64,000 nucleotides of DNA. Origin: Cytophagales bacterium. Its GTDB lineage: Bacteria > Bacteroidota > Bacteroidia > Cytophagales > Cyclobacteriaceae. A program made the position numbers and the translations under genes. This document shows positions 51,772 through 59,392 of the stretch, piece after piece (position 1 is the first letter of the stretch; every line of letters begins with the position of its first letter). Location of the stretch: contig DMST01000446.1 of assembly GCA_003454975.1 (NCBI GenBank), positions 1,472 to 65,471 of the forward strand, written 5' to 3'. The notes below the pieces were generated by a model. It saw only the letters and a program-made list of their open reading frames with translations. It was not told the DNA's origin and searched no databases.

Positions 51772-52716
51772 ATGAAAAGAGTACTATTAACCCTTGGGGC
51801 CTGGCTTTGCCTGGTCCCTTTTATTTGGGCACAATTGCCCTCCACTATAGAGGTACTGAAGTCTGGCGAAGGGGATCTGATCCAAAGCGATCAGATGTTG
51901 TTCGGCTCCATGCTATTCCTCCTCACAGAGTCGGATTCGGTACTGTATGATTCTCGCTCCCAACCCGGTGTGCCTACCCAGCTATATTACCTGGATTCGG
52001 TAGCTACCGAAAACTCTTTCATGGAAGCTCTTGGCTATTTGCATGTGGGAGATAGTTGTAAAATTACGGTGACGGCAGATAAGTTTTTTGGTGAGTACGC
52101 CCAGCGGCCAATCCCTCCCACGATGACAGCCTCTACTTTGCTTAGCTTTGTGATTGGGGTGGATAGTGCCATGTCAAGAGAAGATTTGATCGCCATGCAA
52201 ATGGCACAGCAGCTAGAGTATGGTACAGCGCAGATGGAGGCTAGGCTTACCAACCCAACGCTGGTAGCACAGGTAGAAGCTGAGAATGATACCATAGAGG
52301 CTTATATGTTGGCAAACGGACTCACTGCGACTACAACCAAATATGGGGTTCGGGTGGTCCTTACAGAAGAGGGTACTGGTGAGCCTTCGCAGAATGGAGA
52401 TTTTCTTTCTATGCGATACGCAGGGCAGTTGCTGGACGGTAACTACTTCGACACAAACGATGAAGCAGTCGCTCAGGCAAATGGCATTTATCGGCCGGGT
52501 AGTCCCTACCAACCCTTTGAGTTTCAACTGCTGTTAGGGTCGGTTATTTCCGGTTGGCATGTAGGCTTGGAAGGTATGCGGGTAGGTGCTAAGGCCATTT
52601 TGCTGATTCCCTCACCCTTGGCATATGGTGAGCGTGGATCACCGCCAGTAATTCCAGCTTCTGCACCCTTGCGGTTTGATGTGGAGGTATTAGCGATTAG
52701 AAAACCGTTTGAATAA
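51772..52716 (+). CDS. FKBP-type peptidyl-prolyl isomerase, two-domain, secreted paralogue
   Basis: A 314-residue paralogue of the preceding gene from ATG 51772, with an ordinary signal peptide (WLCLVPFIWAQ) instead of a lipobox, so probably periplasmic. The C-terminal FKBP domain shows YAGQLLDGNYFDTNDEAVAQ, FQLLLGSVISGWHVGLEGMR and LLIPSPLAYGERG with VIPASAPLRFDVEVL. The N-terminal half again is a degenerate FKBP-like copy (DSVLYDSRSQ). Stop and start codons between the three FKBP genes are 4 bases apart. It arose by tandem duplication. Confidence 0.85.
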   Translation: MKRVLLTLGAWLCLVPFIWAQLPSTIEVLKSGEGDLIQSDQMLFGSMLFLLTESDSVLYDSRSQPGVPTQLYYLDSVATENSFMEALGYLHVGDSCKITVTADKFFGEYAQRPIPPTMTASTLLSFVIGVDSAMSREDLIAMQMAQQLEYGTAQMEARLTNPTLVAQVEAENDTIEAYMLANGLTATTTKYGVRVVLTEEGTGEPSQNGDFLSMRYAGQLLDGNYFDTNDEAVAQANGIYRPGSPYQPFEFQLLLGSVISGWHVGLEGMRVGAKAILLIPSPLAYGERGSPPVIPASAPLRFDVEVLAIRKPFE

Positions 52717-52720
52717 CGAT

Positions 52721-53269
52721 ATGAAACAAGTACGTTGGATAGGAGCCATACTTTGTGGCCTGGTTTTGTTGAGTGTGGCCTGTGACGAGACCGATCCTGG
52801 TACAGACCCTGATGATAATACAGGGGGACTGACCTACGATCAGCGGCTTACTCGTGATGTAGATTCGCTCAAGGTATGGATCGATGAACGCTTAGATTCC
52901 TTGCGCGTGTTGCACAACAACACCATGTTGGATTATGAGGAAGATACCTCGGGCTTGTTGTACATGATATACGAAGAGGGGACGGGCGATTTTGCCGAGG
53001 AGGATGACATCGCTTATGCCTATTACCGAGGCAGCCTCATGGACGGTATTGTGTTTGACCAAAACCTGTCTGGGTTGCCTTTCGACTTTACTGTAGGAGC
53101 CTCTGGTGGTGTTATTGAAGGTTGGGATATTGGGATCACCAAATTTAAGGTGGGAACCAAGGGCTATCTTTTCATTCCTTCCCCGCTTGCCTACGGCACA
53201 CGTTCTCAGGCAGCCATTCCGGCCAATTCTCCTCTGATATTCAACATGGAGTTGGTGGAATTACGATAA
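52721..53269 (+). CDS. FKBP-type peptidyl-prolyl isomerase lipoprotein, single domain
   Basis: A 182-residue lipoprotein from ATG 52721 (lipobox LLSVACDE). An acidic linker and a helical stretch (about 45-75, RDVDSLKVWIDERLDSL) lead into one FKBP domain: AYYRGSLMDGIVFDQN, FTVGASGGVIEGWDIGITKF and LFIPSPLAYGTRSQAAIPAN with SPLIFNMELVEL. The key aromatic and Asp positions are present, so it is probably active. Third and last of the tandem set, closed by a strong terminator. GldI-like FKBP lipoproteins are known in gliding Bacteroidota, but no gliding genes are adjacent. Confidence 0.88.
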   Translation: MKQVRWIGAILCGLVLLSVACDETDPGTDPDDNTGGLTYDQRLTRDVDSLKVWIDERLDSLRVLHNNTMLDYEEDTSGLLYMIYEEGTGDFAEEDDIAYAYYRGSLMDGIVFDQNLSGLPFDFTVGASGGVIEGWDIGITKFKVGTKGYLFIPSPLAYGTRSQAAIPANSPLIFNMELVELR

Positions 53270-53291
53270 AGATAATTTTCTACCTACAGAG

Positions 53292-53324
53292 AAGCCTCAT
53301 CGGGAAATCCGGTGAGGCTTTTTT
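53292..53324 (+). terminator. Terminator of the nrnA/FKBP operon
   Basis: AAGCCTCA.CGG pairs with CCG.TGAGGCTT, followed by a run of T. It overlaps by two bases the stop codon of the convergent kinase-like gene. Confidence 0.87.
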
Positions 53325-54411
53325 AGTAATCTGGATTTTTGGAGGCCTTGTTTTCATCTAGGCCCTTGGCGAAATCATATCGATCAAAGTGTTTGCCTTC
53401 TTCTACTAACCTATTGATGTGGAGCACTACCCCCGAAAACTCATCTACGCTTTCTTTCAGGTGCAGATACATGGGGTCGTCTTCGTCGATTTTATTGGAA
53501 AGCTCCATCAGGTATATCAACCCTTGTACCCGGCTCAAGGGTGCGCGCAATAAATTACTATTGATAAAAGCGTACTCCGCTAACTGGTGATTTTGAACTT
53601 CGAGTTCCTGTGTACGCTGTTGTACCATAAATTCCAGCTTGTCATTTATCTGCTGTACCTCTTCCTTATGCTGCCGGAGCGCATCCAATTGCTCTTCAAT
53701 AACGGACCGGTGTTCTACCAACTCCTCGTTTTGGGTGGCAATCTCCTCTTTTTGTTCCTGCACCTCTTTTACCTTCGTTTCCAGTCCGGATTCAAATCGT
53801 TGATTCGTTCTGTGGATATAAAAGAAAGCGACGTTGACCACGAAAAAATAAAAGAAGGTAGTCGATTTGTAGGTGTAATAATCATTCGCAAGGGCCGGAA
53901 AGGCGTCAATCCCCCCTTCCGTCCGTGCAAAAATGGCTAAATCCGCGACAGCCCAGACCAACGCACAAAAGATTATAGCCGTCCAAAACGCTCCTGCTTC
54001 TTTCTTTTGATCAAGAAGAAGGTGAGGAATTATTGGATGCGCAATGGACATAATGGGAATCCAGTAAATGTCAAAAGGCAAGAAACCTCCTAGAAAGTAC
54101 GGCCCAAAGATGATGATGGATGGTATAGCTACTGTGATGAGGAGCTTGGTCCATTGAATCCGGCCCAAACTTGAAAAGGAAAGCCCAAGTATGCCCACAC
54201 CAATCAACACAAGATTTCGAGAAAAAATCAGCCACTGAATTTCGCGGGTGTCTGCATTCCAATAAGTATTGAAAGAAAACGTACCCAAGATTCCAATCAA
54301 CAGAAAGAATGTGACAATACGATTAGTGAGCGTCCAGCGCCGTTCATCACGAGACGAGCCTGCTCTCGACCAACCCAGATAAGAAATATTATGCCACCAT
54401 TTACTTACCAC
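53323..54411 (-). CDS. Kinase-like membrane protein lacking phospho-acceptor and ATPase domain
   Basis: A 362-residue protein with a GTG start. Five or more hydrophobic segments (about 29-47, 62-81, 88-107, 142-162, 184-200) are followed by a long coiled coil (about 205-275) and the dimerisation helix of Bacteroidota histidine kinases, AEYAFINSNLLRAPLSRVQG (about 278-297). In that family the usual wording is FINSHxLRAP, with His the phosphorylated residue; here it is Asn286. The protein ends about 65 residues later with no N, G1 or G2 box. It therefore cannot be a normal kinase. It may bind or titrate another kinase, or be a membrane sensor with another output. Confidence 0.78.
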   Translation of the reverse strand: MVSKWWHNISYLGWSRAGSSRDERRWTLTNRIVTFFLLIGILGTFSFNTYWNADTREIQWLIFSRNLVLIGVGILGLSFSSLGRIQWTKLLITVAIPSIIIFGPYFLGGFLPFDIYWIPIMSIAHPIIPHLLLDQKKEAGAFWTAIIFCALVWAVADLAIFARTEGGIDAFPALANDYYTYKSTTFFYFFVVNVAFFYIHRTNQRFESGLETKVKEVQEQKEEIATQNEELVEHRSVIEEQLDALRQHKEEVQQINDKLEFMVQQRTQELEVQNHQLAEYAFINSNLLRAPLSRVQGLIYLMELSNKIDEDDPMYLHLKESVDEFSGVVLHINRLVEEGKHFDRYDFAKGLDENKASKNPDY

Positions 54412-54645
54412 GATCTAGGTAGTTAGACAGTTGTAACTTAAAAATTAGAAGAAAAGTTAAGACAAAATCTAGAATTTGAAAGTGTTTTGTAATGATTCGG
54501 GCATTTTCTAACAAAAATAAAGGGCGGGGCCTTTTGTGCCTTTAGTAGAGCCATGTAACGAAGAAATAGACCTCATCAACATTATATTTTGAATCGGGTT
54601 ATTTTGATTGAGATTGTACCACCACAGTTGCTGAAAACTACACCT

Positions 54646-56334
54646 ATGAAAAAGATTCTATTGTATTTGTTCTTATGCTTCTCAGTTTCCGCTTTGGGTC
54701 AAGATCGGTTGGCTAGTCTTAACCACGCTACAAGGGCAGAGGTACTAGCCACGAATGGTATGGTGGCTACTAGCCAACCACTTTGTACCCAAGTAGGATT
54801 GGACGTGCTAAAAGCCGGCGGTAATGCCATTGATGCGGCTATCGCAGCAAATGCCTGCTTAGGCCTAATGGAACCTACAGGTAATGGAATTGGTGGGGAC
54901 CTGTTTGCCATTGTGTGGGATGCTGAGGCAGAAGAGCTGGTAGGGCTAAATGCCAGCGGACGTTCTCCCATGGACCTTACTCTAGATTATTTCAAAGAGA
55001 ATAATATCGAGGCCATACCCGTAACCGGACCCCTTCCCGTTTCGGTACCTGGGGCCGTTAGCGGCTGGGAAGCCCTGCTTGACCGCTGGGGCACCAAGCC
55101 CCTGAGTGAGTTGGTCGCACCCACTGTACAATATGCTCGTGAAGGGTTCCCTGTCTCTGAACTGATTGCCTATTATTGGGCCATTGGGGCACGGATCCAT
55201 GGTAACCAGCCCAATTTCGCTGATACGTATTTAGTAGACGGAGATCATGCGCCGGCCAAGGGAGAAGTGTTCCGAAACCCTGCTTTGGCAAACACCCTGG
55301 AAACTCTTGGTAAGAAAGGCCCTCGGGAATTTTATGAAGGGAAGATGGCTGAAACCATGGCTGAGTTCATACAAGCGCAAGGTGGGTTTCTTAGCGTTGA
55401 TGATCTTAATAAACACACTGTGGATTGGGTAAATCCTGTAAGCGTAAACTACCGCGGGTATGATGTATGGGAATTGCCACCTAATGGGCAAGGGATTGCC
55501 GCCTTGCAGATGTTGACTATTTTAGAAGGGTACGATCTTGCGTCTATGGGTTTTGGCTCCGCTGAGTACATCCACACGTTTACTGAAGCAAAAAAGTTGG
55601 CTTTTGAAGACCGTGCGAAGTACTACGCGGATATGGATTTTTTTGACGTGCCCGTAAAGGAATTGCTATCTGAATCGTATGCAGAAGAGCGCCGGTCGCT
55701 TATCAATCCTAATCGTGCTGCACGAGCTTATGAACCGGGTGAGCTGGCCAGAGGGGAAACCATTTATTTGACTACGGCGGATAAAGACGGAAACATGGTT
55801 TCGTTGATCCAGAGTAATTTCCGGGGCATGGGCTCAGGCATGGTGCCTCCTGGCTTAGGGTTTATGCTGCAGGACAGAGGAGAGCTTTTTAATCTGGAAG
55901 AAGGCCATGCCAACGTGTATGAACCCGGGAAGCGGCCCTTCCATACTATCATACCTGCCTTCATTACCAAAGAGGGTAAGCCCCTGATGAGTTTTGGCCT
56001 TATGGGGGGTGCCATGCAGCCACAGGGTCACGCTCAAATTGTGATCAATATTGTTGATTTTGGTATGAATGTACAGGAGGCAGGAGATGCCCCTCGTTTG
56101 CGGCACGTGGGTAGTAGCCAGCCTACTGGTGAGGAAATGACAAATGGCGGCACTCTCAACATGGAGAGCGGCATTGCCTATGAGGAAATCAAAAAGCTAC
56201 TGCGAAGGGGGCACCGGATCCAATGGAGCAACGGTGGCTATGGTGGCTACCAAGCCATTTGGCGAGATCCTGAAACAGGGGTGTACTACGGTGCTACTGA
56301 AAGTCGCAAAGACGGGCAAGCTGCAGGTTATTGA
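54646..56334 (+). CDS. ggt: Gamma-glutamyltransferase
   Basis: A 562-residue Ntn-hydrolase from ATG 54646, which starts a signal peptide (LYLFLCFSVSALGQ); the frame opens at 54589. It should cleave or transfer the gamma-glutamyl group of glutathione-like compounds in the periplasm. Visible parts: GLDVLKAGGNAIDAAIAANA near 45-64, the GNGIGGDLFAIVWD substrate region, the autocleavage site before Thr372 in RGETIYLTTADKDGN, and SFGLMGGAMQPQGHAQIVIN near 450. The site wording matches the YwrD-like branch more than E. coli Ggt. Single gene. Confidence 0.92.
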   Translation: MKKILLYLFLCFSVSALGQDRLASLNHATRAEVLATNGMVATSQPLCTQVGLDVLKAGGNAIDAAIAANACLGLMEPTGNGIGGDLFAIVWDAEAEELVGLNASGRSPMDLTLDYFKENNIEAIPVTGPLPVSVPGAVSGWEALLDRWGTKPLSELVAPTVQYAREGFPVSELIAYYWAIGARIHGNQPNFADTYLVDGDHAPAKGEVFRNPALANTLETLGKKGPREFYEGKMAETMAEFIQAQGGFLSVDDLNKHTVDWVNPVSVNYRGYDVWELPPNGQGIAALQMLTILEGYDLASMGFGSAEYIHTFTEAKKLAFEDRAKYYADMDFFDVPVKELLSESYAEERRSLINPNRAARAYEPGELARGETIYLTTADKDGNMVSLIQSNFRGMGSGMVPPGLGFMLQDRGELFNLEEGHANVYEPGKRPFHTIIPAFITKEGKPLMSFGLMGGAMQPQGHAQIVINIVDFGMNVQEAGDAPRLRHVGSSQPTGEEMTNGGTLNMESGIAYEEIKKLLRRGHRIQWSNGGYGGYQAIWRDPETGVYYGATESRKDGQAAGY

Positions 56335-56351
56335 TTCTGAATAAGTGAAAT

Positions 56352-56394
56352 GGAAAACAAAATAGGGGGCCGACGCTTCCTATTTTGTTTTTCC
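56352..56394. terminator. Bidirectional terminator between ggt and the phosphoesterase
   Basis: AAACAAAATAGG pairs perfectly with CCTATTTTGTTT (12-base loop), with T-rich tails in both directions. It overlaps the last codons of the convergent phosphoesterase gene. Confidence 0.8.
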
Positions 56395-56886
56395 ACGGAG
56401 ACCTAGCTCAATCACTTCTGCTTGCTCCACCTTCCCATTTTGGATGGTAAACCGGAGCATTGTCCGAATTTTGTGAAAACCATGTACCCCGGCGGCGCCA
56501 GGATTCATGTGCAAGAGCCCAAGGTTTTTATCAGGCATCACTTTCAAAATATGTGAATGGCCGCAGATAAATAGACCGGGAGGATTGACTTTGATTTCTT
56601 CTCGTACCCTGCGGTCATACCGGCCCGGGTAGCCACCAATGTGTGTAATCCAGACGTCAAGTCCTTCACAGGTAAACCTATCGTTTTCAGGGTATTGGGT
56701 GCGTGCTTTTGCATCATCAATATTACCCCATACAGCCCGGAAAGGCTTAAATTCGGCTAACCGGTTTGCCACTGTTAGGTCCCCTATATCACCGGCATGC
56801 CATATTTCATCTACCTCCTCAAAGTACCCAAACACCTTTTCGTCCAAATGGCTATGGGTGTCCGAGATCAAACCTATTTTTTTCAT
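56380..56886 (-). CDS. YfcE/MJ0936-type metallophosphoesterase
   Basis: A 168-residue single-domain calcineurin-like phosphodiesterase. Metal ligands are all visible: LISDTHSHLD at the start, IWHAGDIGD (about 29-37), VWGNIDD (about 52-58), and the paired histidine block LFICGHSHILKV (about 104-115) with LLHMNPGAAG following. The small size fits the YfcE group, active on artificial phosphodiesters with unknown natural substrate. It starts 4 bases after the patatin-like gene and is probably co-transcribed with it. Confidence 0.92.
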   Translation of the reverse strand: MKKIGLISDTHSHLDEKVFGYFEEVDEIWHAGDIGDLTVANRLAEFKPFRAVWGNIDDAKARTQYPENDRFTCEGLDVWITHIGGYPGRYDRRVREEIKVNPPGLFICGHSHILKVMPDKNLGLLHMNPGAAGVHGFHKIRTMLRFTIQNGKVEQAEVIELGLRGKTK

Positions 56887-56890
56887 GGGC

Positions 56891-58708
56891 CTAACTTAGA
56901 TTATTTACCAGCCACATGGGATTTTCTTTAAACTTAGCCCAGTCGCCGCGTAGCTGAGCAAAGGTGTTTCTTAGTGCTTGCTTCTCTTCTTCTTCGTAAG
57001 TAGCAAAAGGCCTGTGGTCTTCTTCACCTTCGGGATCCAACCCCAAAATAATGAGGTGATTGAGCAGCATAGCACAAGCGGTAAGCTGGCCAGTAGCAAT
57101 TAGTTTTTCGGGTAACTGCCGATTCTGCTCTTCTTGAGTAAACCAGAGCGTTAGAGGCATAGTATACGCTTCAGTTACGGTGTCATATACCTTGTCCAAA
57201 GGCAGCCCTGCCTCCAATTCGCGGTGGGTCTTTGCGTTTTTCAAGATTCGGCGGTATTCAGAACGGTTGATATCATCCTCTTTAGGCCTCAAGAAAAGAT
57301 ATAGATGACTGATGAACCTACGGTGCCGAAAGCGTTCGTCATTAAAAAGTCGTTCTTGGTAAAACCCCCGAATCTGTTTCAAGAAAACCTGCTCCACCAT
57401 CAGGTAAAATGATCGTCCTCTTTCCTTTAGAAACCGAACCAGCAAGGGTAAGGGTAGCCTTACCAGGTGATTCCAGTACCGACGCATATTTTGCGAACTC
57501 AATGCTGACCGACTAAGCCGGGTGATTCGGCGATTGAGCCAATAAATTCCACCTCCGGTTAATCCGCCAATAACCAGAGTGACTAAGCCGAGGTACACAT
57601 AGCTCAAGGCCATGAGCACAACCCCCAAGGTCAAGACTGATATCCCAATAGTTTGTAGCAGCCGCAATAGACCACGAGCCCCTAAACCGAACTCTTTCCT
57701 GAGCGTCTCGAACTCGAAATCATCCACGAAGTAGCTGGCATTATCAGCCACAAAGAACAAACTATGGAAAGGCTCTCCATCACCTAAAAACTTTTCAGCG
57801 TGAAAGGCCGCACCCAAGCCTTGGTTGTCTAAGATACCACCATCCATAAGGGCGGTGGCCGGATTACAGATATCTCTCAAATCGTTGATCTGGTTGTTGA
57901 TATCCCGGATGTCGCGCTCATCGGCTTTTTCCGCTGCCCGTAATTCCGAACGTTTCCTTTGTAGCTCTTCAATCTTATTTCTTCGCTCCTCGTCAATTAA
58001 AGGTGCTAAGCACTTGCTGTCCTCAGGGCAAAAGTCGTCGGGGAACGAAATGGGTTCGAAAGCTCCAGGAAAAGCCGAAGAGGCCGCAGCCACATCTCCT
58101 AATCGGATTTCACGCAGAGCATCAATAGAAATTCCTTTAGCATCAGAATATGGCGTCTCAGGATAATTGAGGTCCCAGCGCCGGTTACCAAAGGTGAGTG
58201 ATTGACCAGCCACTCGGGTCCAAGCCAAACGGAAGTTCAAGCCTTCTTTAAATTCCGTGCTGGTTCCAATAAAAGTTTTGAGAGGAGGCAAATCTTGTGC
58301 GGATTTATCATAGAAAACGCTCAGCCTTCGATTATCAAATAGGGTTTCTTGGTAGAGGATGGCTGCGGCGTTGATCAGGCTACGGCGTTTTCCTGGATTC
58401 TGATCCCAAAAAGCAGGTGTTCTCACATGACTTAGGGCCACATCAAATACATTTGTATTCTTCAGCCATGCCAGCGTAGTCCTAAAAGTTTCCTCAAAAG
58501 GCTTGTCTTCATATTGGTCTAGAGCATACCGCAAACCTGGAAATGTGCCCCCAGAAGCAGTGGTAATGGTAACTACTTGCTGTAGAAGAGCATCACCTCG
58601 GTATTGAAGCTGATGTAGATAGGAGAGATTGCCCAGGCTAAAAGCCGCAGAACGAAATCCTCCTCCAGATAGGGATAAACAAATGCGTGAAAAAGGAGAG
58701 GAAGCCAT
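56891..58708 (-). CDS. Patatin/cPLA2-like phospholipase with internal membrane helices
   Basis: A 605-residue protein. The start RICLSLSGGGFRSAAFSLGN gives the GGGxR oxyanion loop; ITTASGGTFPG (about 47-57) is the nucleophile elbow with Ser, written T-A-S-G-G as in cPLA2-like proteins and not GxSxG; the catalytic Asp is in ALMDGGILDNQGL (about 285-297). A charged coiled insertion (about 235-275) separates the halves. Two adjacent membrane helices (about 345-365 and 367-388) follow the catalytic domain, then 200 mostly helical residues of unknown kind. It is a likely membrane-bound lipase; substrate unknown. First gene of a two-gene operon. Confidence 0.85.
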   Translation of the reverse strand: MASSPFSRICLSLSGGGFRSAAFSLGNLSYLHQLQYRGDALLQQVVTITTASGGTFPGLRYALDQYEDKPFEETFRTTLAWLKNTNVFDVALSHVRTPAFWDQNPGKRRSLINAAAILYQETLFDNRRLSVFYDKSAQDLPPLKTFIGTSTEFKEGLNFRLAWTRVAGQSLTFGNRRWDLNYPETPYSDAKGISIDALREIRLGDVAAASSAFPGAFEPISFPDDFCPEDSKCLAPLIDEERRNKIEELQRKRSELRAAEKADERDIRDINNQINDLRDICNPATALMDGGILDNQGLGAAFHAEKFLGDGEPFHSLFFVADNASYFVDDFEFETLRKEFGLGARGLLRLLQTIGISVLTLGVVLMALSYVYLGLVTLVIGGLTGGGIYWLNRRITRLSRSALSSQNMRRYWNHLVRLPLPLLVRFLKERGRSFYLMVEQVFLKQIRGFYQERLFNDERFRHRRFISHLYLFLRPKEDDINRSEYRRILKNAKTHRELEAGLPLDKVYDTVTEAYTMPLTLWFTQEEQNRQLPEKLIATGQLTACAMLLNHLIILGLDPEGEEDHRPFATYEEEEKQALRNTFAQLRGDWAKFKENPMWLVNNLS

Positions 58709-58931
58709 GAAAAATGAATAAGGAATAGTTGGGTTTATTAGCCATACGAAAGTAACAATACCCTATACTTCGTGGTACCCCTCCTCAGTAATTCTGTATT
58801 AAGTTTCAGGAAATCTGTAGCTAACCCTGGCTTTGTTTTCTTGGATAATAGCTCCCTTTCTGGCTCAGGTATCCTACATCTGAGTTCATTATTGTACTTT
58901 AGAGAGGCCAAACAGGTTCATTTTTGAACAC

Positions 58932-59198
58932 ATGGAGCTTTCTTTAGACAATATCCAGGCACAAATTCATCCATCGTGGTATAGCGCCGCAGAAGAATTA
59001 CTACCCCTGGTAGGGCCTATCGTATGGCCATACGAAGGGACAGTACAAGCAGACATATTAGTAGACGAGGAATGGGAGGTGCTAATTCAACTAGAGAATG
59101 ATAAGGTGCTCAGCTTTTCTTGCACCTGTGGTGATGAGTCTCCCATCTGTATTCATGTGGTGGCTGTCTTGCTCAAATTACAATTAGAACAAGAATAA
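58932..59198 (+). CDS. Stand-alone SWIM zinc-finger protein, 88 residues
   Basis: An 88-residue protein. The first 45 residues contain SWYSAAEELLPLVGPIVWPY and a strand region EVLIQLENDKVL; the end holds FSCTCGDESPICIHVVAVLL, the SWIM pattern CxC-x6-CxH. SWIM fingers usually sit at the N-terminus of SNF2 helicases or in large proteins and bind DNA or protein. Here the protein stops right after the finger and no helicase gene follows. It may be a small adaptor or a remnant of a split SNF2 protein. TACTTTAG, near the -7 consensus, lies about 35 bases upstream. Confidence 0.7.
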   Translation: MELSLDNIQAQIHPSWYSAAEELLPLVGPIVWPYEGTVQADILVDEEWEVLIQLENDKVLSFSCTCGDESPICIHVVAVLLKLQLEQE

Positions 59199-59392
59199 TA
59201 TCATTCCTTTCCCTCCATCTCGCATTATGACCGTGTAGGTCTTCTAAATGTCAGTAATCGTTTGCAAAGGCATCAATATGCATAGTACCTTACCAACTAC
59301 TTGAGATAGAACATTTACGGGTAGCCACTAAGACTGAAACTGCGTGATTGGCTACTTAATTAGTTTATAATTTTTATTTACCAATTACCGAA

